Assembly: GCA_025935235.1 (NCBI GenBank)
Contig: JAICVT010000087.1
Coordinates: 1-13,012 of the forward strand
From: Ktedonobacterales bacterium
GTDB taxonomy: Bacteria > Chloroflexota > Ktedonobacteria > Ktedonobacterales > JADMIN01
Reading direction: 5' to 3'
DNA length: 13,012 nt
Below the pieces are notes generated by a model, which had not been told where the DNA came from, made no database searches, and saw nothing but the letters and a program-made list of their open reading frames with translations. How positions within the stretch are numbered: the first letter of the stretch is position 1; each line of letters begins with the position of its first letter. Of the stretch, positions 5,717-12,557 are shown one piece after another. Both the position numbers and the translations under genes were made by a program.

Positions 5717-7452
5717 AGGCGCTGCCCCGGCTTCTCGACCAGAAATGAGCCGATGGCAAGCGCGTCGAGCGGCGAGGTCCAGAAGCACTCGACGGCGTCG
5801 CGGGGCGAGCAGACAATCGGCTCACCGCGCGTGTTGAACGACGTATTGACCAACACTGGCACGCCAGTCCGCCGCTCGAAGGCCGCCAATAGGTCGTAGT
5901 AGAGCGGATGCTGCTCGCGATTGATCGTCTGGATGCGCGCCGTGCCATCCACATGCCGCACGGCGGGGATCAGCGCGGCCTTCTCCGGCGCGACATCGTA
6001 GACAAACAGCATGAACGGCGAGACGCTCGCGCCGACAAACCACTCGCCTGCCGCCTCCTCCAGCACGACGGGAGCGACCGGGCGGAAGTCCTCGCGATCC
6101 TTGATGTCGTTGAGCCGCGCCTGCATGTCGGCAGAGAGCGGTGAGGCCAGAATCGAGCGGGCGCCGAGCGCGCGTGGGCCAAACTCCATGCGTCCCTGGA
6201 ACCAGCCGATGATCTTGTCGTTGGCCAGCAGTTCGGCCACCTCCTCGGCGACATCGCGCATGCGGCGATAGGGCAGCCTGGCCCAGCGCAGGAAGCGCTC
6301 GATCTCAGCATCGTCATAGCTGGGGCCGAGAAACGCCTGGCGCATGACGTAGCGCCGTGGCGCGTCCGACCCGCCGCGCGCCTGCTCCTCGGCCCACAGC
6401 GCGGCGCCCAGCGCCGTGCCAGCGTCGCCCGACGCGGGCTGGATCCAGATGCGCTCGAACGGTCCCTCATCGCGGATGCGCGCGTTCATCACGCAGTTGA
6501 GCGCGACCCCGCCCGCCATGCACAGATCGCGCTGGCCAGTGGCCTCGCGCAGCCAGCGCGTCAACTCAAGCGCGGTCTCCTCCAGCGCGGCCTGGAGCGA
6601 GTGCGCGATGTCGAAGTGCCGCTGCTCCAACGGTCCACCCTTCGCGCGCGCTGGCCCGAAGCACGCCTCCAGGTTCACACGCGCGATGGTGTACTGGCCG
6701 TCCTCGCCCACCCGGATCAGCGAGCGGAAGGCGTCCTGATAGGTCGGCTTGCCATAGGAGGCCAGCGCCATGACCTTATATTCATCCGAAGAGGACAGGA
6801 AGCCGAGGTATTCGGTGACGCGCTCATAGAGCAGCCCCAGCGAGTGCGGATAGTTGACCTGGCCGATGCGCTCCAGCCCGGCGCCGCGCCCCACGCTGTA
6901 GGTAGTCGTCGCCAGCTCGCCGCGCCCATCCAGCGTCAGCGTAGCGGCCTCGTCAAAGGGCGAGGCGTGAAAGGCGCTGGCCGCATGCGCGATGTGATGC
7001 TCGACGAAGCGCCAGCGATAGGGGCCATCGGGCCGCGCGCCCGCAAAGCGCGCCCGCAGATGCAGCGGCGCGCCGCTCGCCAGATGGCGTGGAGCGTTGA
7101 CGATGGAGGCCAGGAAGAGCGGATCCCATGCCGACTGCCACTCCTCCGGCGTCGGATGCGCGCTCGGCTCAAGCGGCAGGCTGATGGTCGCGGCGTCGCG
7201 ATAGCGGTTGAGCAGCAGGTAGGGATCGAAGGAGTAGGCGACCTCATCCACGTCCACCAGCCGGATGTCCGCCGCCTCCAGGCAGTAGTGGATGGCGTGG
7301 AATGGCAGCTCCCAGGTCGAGAAGGGTACTGGGCGCTTCCCATATTTGATGTGGGTGAACCGCTCCTCCTCAGCCGCCGCGACGACCTCGCCATCGCGCA
7401 CGAGGCAGGCGGCGGAATCGTGATACGCGGCGTTGATGCCCAGCGTATACAT
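5713..7452 (-). CDS. O-carbamoyltransferase, NodU/CmcH/TobZ family
   Basis: A 579-residue enzyme that would transfer a carbamoyl group from carbamoyl phosphate, through carbamoyl-adenylate, to a hydroxyl group. The N-terminal Kae1-like domain begins GINAAYHDSAACLV (5-18). It holds the metal ligands of the family: HHIAH at 152-156, giving the HxxxH pair His152/His156; Asp175 in TLDGRGE; and Asp343 in ASGDAGTALGAA. CMAGGVALNCVMNARI (311-326) is the ATP/phosphate-binding block. The C-terminal domain carries WFQGRMEFGPRALGARSIL (417-435) and LVNTSFNTRGEPIV (534-547), both family hallmarks. Length is normal. AAAGGAG, 7 bases before ATG 7452, supports the start. It is separated by 224 bases of palindromic DNA from the heptose genes and overlaps the next GT2 by four bases. 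The likely substrate is a sugar of the glycan made here; a heptose is plausible by analogy with WapO. Confidence 0.95.
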   Translation of the reverse strand: MYTLGINAAYHDSAACLVRDGEVVAAAEEERFTHIKYGKRPVPFSTWELPFHAIHYCLEAADIRLVDVDEVAYSFDPYLLLNRYRDAATISLPLEPSAHPTPEEWQSAWDPLFLASIVNAPRHLASGAPLHLRARFAGARPDGPYRWRFVEHHIAHAASAFHASPFDEAATLTLDGRGELATTTYSVGRGAGLERIGQVNYPHSLGLLYERVTEYLGFLSSSDEYKVMALASYGKPTYQDAFRSLIRVGEDGQYTIARVNLEACFGPARAKGGPLEQRHFDIAHSLQAALEETALELTRWLREATGQRDLCMAGGVALNCVMNARIRDEGPFERIWIQPASGDAGTALGAALWAEEQARGGSDAPRRYVMRQAFLGPSYDDAEIERFLRWARLPYRRMRDVAEEVAELLANDKIIGWFQGRMEFGPRALGARSILASPLSADMQARLNDIKDREDFRPVAPVVLEEAAGEWFVGASVSPFMLFVYDVAPEKAALIPAVRHVDGTARIQTINREQHPLYYDLLAAFERRTGVPVLVNTSFNTRGEPIVCSPRDAVECFWTSPLDALAIGSFLVEKPGQRL

Positions 7453-7484
7453 GTCTGCGCTCCTTTCAGGACCTCTCCCCCTGC

Positions 7485-7505
7485 CCCCTCCCCTTCAGGG
7501 AGGGG
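7485..7505. repeat. CCCCTCCC/GGGAGGGG stem-loop
   Basis: A perfect 8-base stem (7485-7492 with 7498-7505) around the loop CTTCA, flanked by C-rich DNA (CCTCTCCCCCTGCC). This wording resembles dispersed intergenic repeats in many GC-rich genomes. No T-run follows on either strand, so terminator function is not supported. Confidence 0.75.
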
Positions 7506-7560
7506 AACTCGCGGCCAGGGATCGCGGCGATGGCGAGGTGGGCGGTCGGGGGGCGGCTCT

Positions 7561-7628
7561 CGGCCTTAAAAGGCCGGAGTACGCAACGGAGCGGCTTGAA
7601 AGCCGCACGTTCGCGGGCATTTATGCCC
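7561..7628. repeat. Triplet of REP-like short-loop palindromes
   Basis: Three compact stem-loops follow each other. CGGCCTT-AA-AAGGCCG is at 7561-7576 (7-base stem), GCGGCTT-GA-AAGCCGC at 7591-7606 (7-base stem), and GGGCAT-TT-ATGCCC at 7615-7628 (6-base stem). All have two-base loops and GC-rich bases with A/T at the tip, separated by 14 and 8 bases. The architecture matches REP-like or non-autonomous palindromic repeats. I see no further copies in this window, so the family status is inferred. Confidence 0.7.
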
Positions 7629-7676
7629 AGCGCGCTGTGTGTCGGCCAGTGATGTCCGCGACCCCGTCTCGCCCGC

Positions 7677-8354
7677 TCACAGCGCCAGTGTGGCGTCGCT
7701 CTCTACGTCGAGCGTCAGCATGCCGGGCGCGGCCTCTTGCATGACCTCTTGCGGCTCCAACATCGCGCTCCGCGACGCGCGCCGCCGCGCCTCTTGCCGC
7801 AATTGCGCCCGCAGCGCGACACACAGGCTGTGGGAGACCATCATGTGCGCGTCTTCCACCTGCTCAATGGACGCGGCGGGCACGCGCACGATCAGGCTGG
7901 CCAGCCGGTAGAGCTTGCCGCCGCTGGCGCCTGTCAGCGCGATCACCTCGGCGCCGCGCTGGAGCGCCACCCGCGCGGCAGCCAGCACGTTGGGTGAGGA
8001 GCCGCTGGCGCTGATCGCTACCAGCGTGTCGCCCGCGCGGATCAGCGGCGCGAGTTGCTGTGCGAAGACCTGCTCATAGCTCACGTCATTCGCCCAGGCC
8101 GTCAGCAGCGGCACGTTGTCGGTCAGCGCTACCACACGGAAGGGCGCTACACCCTCGGTCCGCGCTCCCTTCGCCAGATCGCAGGCGAAGTGTGAAGCGG
8201 TCGCCGCGCTGCCGCCATTGCCGACCACATAGATCACGCCATCGCGCTCGCGGCACTCCAGCAGCGCCCGGCCGACCCTCGACAGCGCCGCAAAGGGCAT
8301 TGCCTGCATCGCCAGCCGCAGCTCTTGCCAGTAGCGTTCGATATCACTCCGCAT
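7677..8354 (-). CDS. gmhA: SIS-domain sugar isomerase, sedoheptulose-7-phosphate isomerase (GmhA) type
   Basis: A 225-residue cytosolic SIS-domain protein. GmhA-type enzymes convert sedoheptulose 7-phosphate to D-glycero-D-manno-heptose 7-phosphate, the first step of heptose nucleotide synthesis. Visible features are VVGNGGSAATASHFACDLAKG beginning at 43, with the phosphate-binding GNGGS at 45-49; the second phosphate loop SASGSSPN at 115-122; and EDAHMMVSHSLC at 167-178, where His175 matches the catalytic His180 of E. coli GmhA. The general-base position Glu65 of E. coli is Asp59 here, alongside conserved His55. A 35-residue tail beyond about 190 is extra and low in complexity. AAGGAGG, 9 bases before ATG 8354, fixes the start. 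It lies 34 bases after the HddA-type kinase gene, which supplies the functional context. Other phosphosugar SIS proteins (DiaA-like) are less likely. Confidence 0.85.
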   Translation of the reverse strand: MRSDIERYWQELRLAMQAMPFAALSRVGRALLECRERDGVIYVVGNGGSAATASHFACDLAKGARTEGVAPFRVVALTDNVPLLTAWANDVSYEQVFAQQLAPLIRAGDTLVAISASGSSPNVLAAARVALQRGAEVIALTGASGGKLYRLASLIVRVPAASIEQVEDAHMMVSHSLCVALRAQLRQEARRRASRSAMLEPQEVMQEAAPGMLTLDVESDATLAL

Positions 8355-8388
8355 AGCCTCTATCCTCCTTGCTCCCGCATGCTCCGAA

Positions 8389-9480
8389 TCATGCGCTTCC
8401 AGCCGCGCGCAAGCCCCGCCGATCCATGCTCTTGCTCACGAAGCGCAGCCGCCAGTCGCGCGGCAGCCGACCGACCCGCGCGACGCCCGCGTTGTCGAAT
8501 CCCGCGAAGGGCGCCTCGGTCAGGCCGCGCTGGGCCAGCGCGTCGCGCACGGCGTCCTGGCGCTGTGGCGGCGCGAAGACCAGCAGGAAGCCACCACCGC
8601 CCGCGCCGGTGATCTTGCCGCCACGCGCGCCCGCCCGCTTCGCCGCCTCATACCACTCATCAATCGCAGCCGATGAGACGGCGCTGGAGAGGCGCCGCTT
8701 GGTCTGCCAGGCGGCGTCGAGCAGGTCACCAAAGGCGTCCAGATCGCCAGCCTCCAGCGCGTCGCGCATCTCGCCCGCGAAGGCCTTGAGTCGGCTCAGC
8801 CGCGCCACCACCTCCGGCTGCTCGGCGCTGGTCGCCTGGCGCTGGTCGCGCAGGATGCTGGCGGAGTCGCGCGTGCGGCCTGTCCAGAAGAGGAGCAGCC
8901 GCGCGCGGAAGGCGGCGTGTGTCGCCTCGCTGAGCCGCACCGGACTGACGCGCACGCCATCGCGGGCGAACTCGATCATGTTCACTCCGCCATAGGCGCT
9001 GGCGTACTGATCCTGCTTGCCAATCGGCATGCCCAGCCGCTCGATCTCCAGCGCACAGGCGCGGTCGGCGATCTCCGGCTTGCTCAGCGGATGATCATAG
9101 CGCGTGGCGAGCGCCTGCATCAGCGCCACCGTCATCGCGCTCGACGATCCCAGCCCGGAGCCGGGCGGCGCGTCGGCGGCCAGCGCCAGCGCCACCCCAC
9201 GGTCTAACTCGCCCCGCTCGGCGCACTCGCGCAGCGCGGCTTTGGCGAGCGCCAGCGGCGGTTGCATCGTGGGAAGCCGCGCCGGACTCCAGCGGAACTG
9301 CGTGGCGTAATCCGCCGAGACCACGCTACCCGCGCCGTCGGGCGTCTCCTCCACCAGCGCGTAGCAGTAACGCGAGATGGCGGCGCTGATGACGAGACCA
9401 CCGTGGCGCTCATAGTAGGCGGGCAGATCAGTGCCGCCGCCGCCAAAGCTCACGCGGAGCGGCGCTCGAATCAGTAGCAT
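8389..9480 (-). CDS. hddA: GHMP-family sugar kinase, D-glycero-D-manno-heptose 7-phosphate kinase (HddA) type
   Basis: A 363-residue cytosolic kinase. HddA enzymes phosphorylate D-glycero-alpha-D-manno-heptose 7-phosphate at C1 with ATP. GHMP motif 1 is at the N-terminus (APLRVSFGGGGTDLPAYY, 6-23), and the ATP loop motif 2 is PPGSGLGSSSAM at 105-116. The catalytic aspartate region is GKQDQYASAYGG with Asp157, and motif 3 is KITGAGGGGFLLVF at 289-302. The GGGGTDLPAYY wording is typical of the HddA/fucokinase-like branch. About 30 extra residues, Arg-rich, follow the usual domain end. The open frame extends upstream to 9942, but that part overlaps the SDR gene and has no domain content. ATG 9480 has GGGAGGAG (9484-9491) just upstream and is where homology begins. 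It sits between the SDR and GmhA-type genes. A different sugar specificity cannot be excluded. Confidence 0.87.
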   Translation of the reverse strand: MLLIRAPLRVSFGGGGTDLPAYYERHGGLVISAAISRYCYALVEETPDGAGSVVSADYATQFRWSPARLPTMQPPLALAKAALRECAERGELDRGVALALAADAPPGSGLGSSSAMTVALMQALATRYDHPLSKPEIADRACALEIERLGMPIGKQDQYASAYGGVNMIEFARDGVRVSPVRLSEATHAAFRARLLLFWTGRTRDSASILRDQRQATSAEQPEVVARLSRLKAFAGEMRDALEAGDLDAFGDLLDAAWQTKRRLSSAVSSAAIDEWYEAAKRAGARGGKITGAGGGGFLLVFAPPQRQDAVRDALAQRGLTEAPFAGFDNAGVARVGRLPRDWRLRFVSKSMDRRGLRAAGSA

Positions 9481-9483
9481 GCT

Positions 9484-9491
9484 CTCCTCCC
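9484..9491 (-). promoter_or_regulatory. Shine-Dalgarno site fixing the HddA start
   Basis: GGGAGGAG on the minus strand ends 3 bases before ATG 9480, with the core GGAGG about 5 bases away. It supports initiation at 9480 rather than at upstream in-frame codons inside the SDR gene. Confidence 0.75.
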
Positions 9492-9521
9492 TCGCTTCCA
9501 ACTGGGTTCCGGCTGGCGTCT

Positions 9522-10277
9522 CTACGGCCAGCTCGTCTCTGTCAGCGGCGTAACGATCATCTCCTGCATCACCGACTCTGGCGGCATCAGCGTGGCGAAG
9601 ACAATGGCCTCGGCCACGTTGGCGGCTGGCTGCAGGTTCTCGGCGTCTGGCATCGGGATGCCCTGCTCGGCAAAGCGATCGAAGAAGTGCGTGCGCATGC
9701 CGCCGGGGATGACTGTCGTGACGCGGATGTTGTCGGGCCGCCCCTCCACGCCCAATGCCCGCCCGAAGCCGACCAACCCCCATTTGCTGGCGTGGTAGGC
9801 GGCGGCGTTGGCCCAGGCGCGTGTCGCCGCGGTCGAGGCAATGTTGACGATATGGCCGCCGCGCTGGCGACGCATGATGGGTAGCGCGGCCTTGGCCAGC
9901 AGAAACGGGCCGCGCAGGTTGACGCCCATCACTTGATCCCACTGACCGACGGTCATCTCGTCCACCGAGAGCGTGTGGTCAATGGCCGCGCAGTTGACGA
10001 GGATGTCGAGCCGCCCCAGCCGCTCAGCTAGCTCGGCCACAGCAGCGAAAACCGCCGCTTCGCTGGCGACATCGCAGCCGATGGCGAGGCTCGCCGTGTC
10101 GCTGTCGGCGAGCGCGTGGCTGACGCGCTCCGCCGCCGCCTGATCGCGATCCAGGCAGCCCACCGCGCAGCCGCGCCGCGCCAGCGCCTGCGCGGTCGCC
10201 TCGCCCAGCCCGCTGCCCGCGCCCGTCACCAGAGCGACCTTGCCACGCAGCGCCTTGCCATTCATCATCTCGTCCAT
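9522..10277 (-). CDS. Short-chain dehydrogenase/reductase (SDR, classical type)
   Basis: A 251-residue NAD(P)-dependent oxidoreductase of the classical SDR family, cytosolic. The cofactor motif TGAGSGLG is at 18-25. The end of strand 2 reads CLDRD, with Asp43 suggesting NAD(H) preference, although Arg44 could accommodate NADP. NCAA replaces the usual NNAG at 95-98. The catalytic residues Asn120, Ser148, Tyr161 and Lys165 (YHASK) are all present, and PGGMRT follows strand 6. Length is normal. AGGAG, 9 bases before ATG 10277, supports the start, although ATGs at 10268 and 10265 are possible. It lies 36 bases after a GT2 gene and 41 bases before the kinase, so it is probably part of the sugar locus. 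It might oxidise or reduce a sugar or nucleotide sugar, but classical SDRs act on many substrates and nothing visible shows which. Confidence 0.9.
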   Translation of the reverse strand: MDEMMNGKALRGKVALVTGAGSGLGEATAQALARRGCAVGCLDRDQAAAERVSHALADSDTASLAIGCDVASEAAVFAAVAELAERLGRLDILVNCAAIDHTLSVDEMTVGQWDQVMGVNLRGPFLLAKAALPIMRRQRGGHIVNIASTAATRAWANAAAYHASKWGLVGFGRALGVEGRPDNIRVTTVIPGGMRTHFFDRFAEQGIPMPDAENLQPAANVAEAIVFATLMPPESVMQEMIVTPLTETSWP

Positions 10278-10313
10278 CAGAACCTGCTCCTTCTATCCTC
10301 CGACAAATGTGTC

Positions 10314-11213
10314 TTACCCAACCGCTGATTCAGTCCGCGTGTTCCAATCAGCCTCCGCATCGGGCGACTCGGTCTGATCAGCGTCATTCGCCGTGTACTC
10401 GCGCGCTATCTCGGCGAAGAGCGCGGTGGCGTTGCTGCCGCGGTCTTCGACGGTCGTCGGCAGCCCCAGATGGTACGTGCCAGCGGGCAGGATGCCGCAG
10501 CCGCCGTAGCGGCAAATCAGCAGAAACTGCGCAAGCGCCTCCTCACCCGCATGCTCGGCTGGCAATCTGCGCCACCACGAGAATCCGCCGACGTTGAGCA
10601 GCTTGGCGCGGTCGAAGAGGATGTTTGCCCCGCCCACCCAGGCGACCTTGTAGCGGACGGTATGACCATCGGGCGCGAGCCGACGCTCCAGGTGCAGCGG
10701 GTTGGCGGCATTGTTGACCTTGTGCCGCTCCCACGGGATGCTCTCTGGCGTGAATGGCTCGGGGCGCACTGGCCCATCCCATAGCTCGATGTCCTGCTGG
10801 TGCGGGCGCACATCGTCGAGGTAGTCCAACCCGGTCGCCGGGCAGCCGACAAACCCGATATCTTCAGTGCGCATGACATCGAGCATGCGCTGCATCACTG
10901 GCGGATCCAGCAGCACATCGTCGTCGAGAAAGTGGACGTAGGGCGCCTGGCTCTGCTCCAGCAGGAACTGGCGCTGCTCCGCCAGCCCCTGACGCGGCGT
11001 GTGACGCAGCAGGCGCACCTGATGGCCGTGCCAGCGCAGCGCGCGCGCCAGCATCTGGATCTCGATACTCCCCAGATAACTCACCTCATCCTCAGTCTGG
11101 CCAGAGACGACCACGTCGTAATCGTGGAAGGTCTCACCAAGCAGGCTCGACAAGACAATCGCCAGTCCGGTCTTGCGCCGATAGGTAGGGATCAGAACAT
11201 CCACAAGGGCCAT
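10314..11213 (-). CDS. Family 2 glycosyltransferase
   Basis: A 299-residue GT2 glycosyltransferase, apparently cytosolic or peripherally attached, since no clear membrane segment is seen. The first strand is VDVLIPTYRRKTGL (4-17). The metal-binding motif is VHFLDDDVLLDP (93-104) with DDD at 97-99. A later acceptor region is VGGANILFDRAKLLNVGGF (193-211), and the catalytic-base region is HAGEEALAQFLL with EE at 224-225. The last 30 residues are acidic and polar (NDADQTESPDAEADW) and look disordered. GGAGG, 8 bases before ATG 11213, is located inside the last codons of the upstream GT4, and only 3 bases separate the two genes, so they are almost certainly co-translated. The donor sugar cannot be told from the sequence. 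Confidence 0.9.
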   Translation of the reverse strand: MALVDVLIPTYRRKTGLAIVLSSLLGETFHDYDVVVSGQTEDEVSYLGSIEIQMLARALRWHGHQVRLLRHTPRQGLAEQRQFLLEQSQAPYVHFLDDDVLLDPPVMQRMLDVMRTEDIGFVGCPATGLDYLDDVRPHQQDIELWDGPVRPEPFTPESIPWERHKVNNAANPLHLERRLAPDGHTVRYKVAWVGGANILFDRAKLLNVGGFSWWRRLPAEHAGEEALAQFLLICRYGGCGILPAGTYHLGLPTTVEDRGSNATALFAEIAREYTANDADQTESPDAEADWNTRTESAVG

Positions 11214-11216
11214 GCG

Positions 11217-12512
11217 TTATGCCTCCGCGAACTCAGTAAAACTAGCCATATGCAGTGCGGTTTGGCGGGCGCGCTGGGCAATGACGCGCTCATACAGCGC
11301 GGCGGAACGCTCGGCAACAGTCGGCCAGATGAACTCGCGCGCCACCCGCTGGCGGGCCGCCTCGCCCATCCGCCGCCGAAGCGCCGGACGCTGGAGCAGA
11401 TACGCCAGCCGCTCGGCCAGCGCCTTGGGGTCGCGCGGCGGCACGAGGTAGCCCGTGGCGCCATCCTGGATGGTGTAGGTGATGCCGCCGACCGCCGAGC
11501 CGATGACGGGCCGCCCGCAGGCCATCGCCTCCAGCGGGGTCAGGCCAAACGGCTCGTACCACGGCGTCGTCACCACCACATCCGCCGCGCTGTAGTAGTC
11601 GCGCAGCGCGTCGGGCTGCTGCTTGCCGACGAAGCGCATCTGGCTGCGCATGCCCAGCTCGTCTCCCAGCCGCATTAGCGCGCCGATCTCTGGCGTCGCC
11701 GCCGGATCTGGCGCGCTCGTTTCGCCGCCCACCAGCAGCAGCGTCGGCGGCGGAACCTCTGGCCAGCGTGTCCGCAGCAGCGCCAGCGCGCGGACGATGT
11801 TGCGCGGGTCCTTGCGCGACAGCATCCGCCCGACATAGGCGATCACCAGACCATCCTGGGGCAGGCCGATGCGCCGCCGCGCCAGATCGCGCGGGACGGG
11901 CGCGAACCGCTGGGTGTTGACGGCGGACGGGATGATCGCTACCTTGTCCGGATCGGCGCCGTAATCATCTACCAGCTCATCGCGCTCGCAGGGGCACTGG
12001 GCGATCAGCGCGTCTGCCGCCTGGATGACCCCCAACTCGATGGCGATGCGCTGGGCCGGGCTGGTATCCGCGGCGCCCTGGTGTCGCTGCTTGGTCTTGC
12101 CCATCGCGTGGAAGATCTGGATGACAGGCGCAACCAGCGGCTCGCGCAGCTCGGTCGCCACCCAGCCCGACATCCAGAAGTTGCCGTGCAGCGCGTCGTA
12201 GCCGCCATTGGCCAGCGCGAAGGCCAGCGCGGCATCGCGGAAGGCGGGCATCAGCGGCCAGAGGTCATCCTTGGGGATGAAGCGCTCAGGCCCAGCGCGC
12301 AGATGCACAACGCGCACGCCGGGAGCCATCTGAACCACAGGCGGTAGTTGGGGAGCGTCGCGCCGGGTGAAGACATCCACCGCGACGCCGAGGCGCGCCA
12401 GGCCACGGCTGACCTCGTCCACATAGACGTTCTGGCCACCGGCGTCCTGGCCGCCGAGCAGCGCCAGCGGGCTGGCATGCTCGCTGAACATGGCAATTCG
12501 CAGACCACTCAT
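11217..12512 (-). CDS. Family 4 glycosyltransferase, MshA/sucrose-synthase-like
   Basis: A 431-residue GT-B retaining glycosyltransferase. The N-terminal acceptor domain begins RIAMFSEHASPL and holds the block GGQDAGGQNVYVDEVSRGL (20-38), which is typical of the MshA/sucrose-phosphate synthase branch. LHGNFWMSGWVA (108-119) and the PSAVNTQRFAP hinge (195-205) follow. The C-terminal domain contains YVGRMLSRKDPRNIV, with the phosphate-binding Arg229 and Lys234, and the EX7E motif EPFGLTPLE (320-328) that contacts the donor sugar nucleotide. VGGITYTIQDGATGYLVPP closes the donor site. AAGGGAG, 8 bases before ATG 12512, supports the start. It is followed after 3 bases by the GT2. The likely job is transfer of a hexose or heptose from a nucleotide donor to a lipid or sugar acceptor; the substrate is not shown. 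Confidence 0.92.
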   Translation of the reverse strand: MSGLRIAMFSEHASPLALLGGQDAGGQNVYVDEVSRGLARLGVAVDVFTRRDAPQLPPVVQMAPGVRVVHLRAGPERFIPKDDLWPLMPAFRDAALAFALANGGYDALHGNFWMSGWVATELREPLVAPVIQIFHAMGKTKQRHQGAADTSPAQRIAIELGVIQAADALIAQCPCERDELVDDYGADPDKVAIIPSAVNTQRFAPVPRDLARRRIGLPQDGLVIAYVGRMLSRKDPRNIVRALALLRTRWPEVPPPTLLLVGGETSAPDPAATPEIGALMRLGDELGMRSQMRFVGKQQPDALRDYYSAADVVVTTPWYEPFGLTPLEAMACGRPVIGSAVGGITYTIQDGATGYLVPPRDPKALAERLAYLLQRPALRRRMGEAARQRVAREFIWPTVAERSAALYERVIAQRARQTALHMASFTEFAEA

Positions 12513-12557
12513 CGCGCATACTCCCTTCCCTGGGAACGCTTCCCTGTCGAAGCGCCT

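Larger units (their letters stand above)
7453..7676 (-). other. Palindrome-rich gap inside the glycan locus
   Basis: This 224-base interval is the only large gap within the otherwise tight minus-strand gene series. It holds a strong CCCCTCCC/GGGAGGGG stem-loop at 7485-7505, three short-loop palindromes at 7561-7628, and the ribosome binding site of the carbamoyltransferase. No gene is recognised in it, and overlapping ORFs are shadows. A promoter could lie here but none is clear. Confidence 0.7.

Noticed and set aside
5717..5788. N-terminal extension of the membrane GT2 to 5788
   Set aside because: It lies in the end of the carbamoyltransferase gene, adds no GT2 sequence, and the ATGA overlap at 5716 gives a better start.
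7485..7505. Intrinsic terminator after the isomerase gene
   Set aside because: The stem is strong but no T-tract follows in either direction, and it lies about 170 bases beyond the stop codon.
6601..7569. Long plus-strand open frame (322 codons) across the carbamoyltransferase gene
   Set aside because: It is antisense to a clearly recognised gene, rich in Arg/Gln/Ala as expected for GC-rich shadow frames, and shows no domain.
9481..9942. N-terminal extension of the HddA frame (about 154 codons)
   Set aside because: It overlaps the SDR gene in another frame, has shadow-like Arg/His/Ala composition, and a strong ribosome binding site points to 9480.
10800..11678. Long plus-strand open frame (292 codons) across the GT2 and GT4 genes
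   Set aside because: Antisense to two well-supported glycosyltransferases, with no recognisable motifs and no convincing ribosome binding site.
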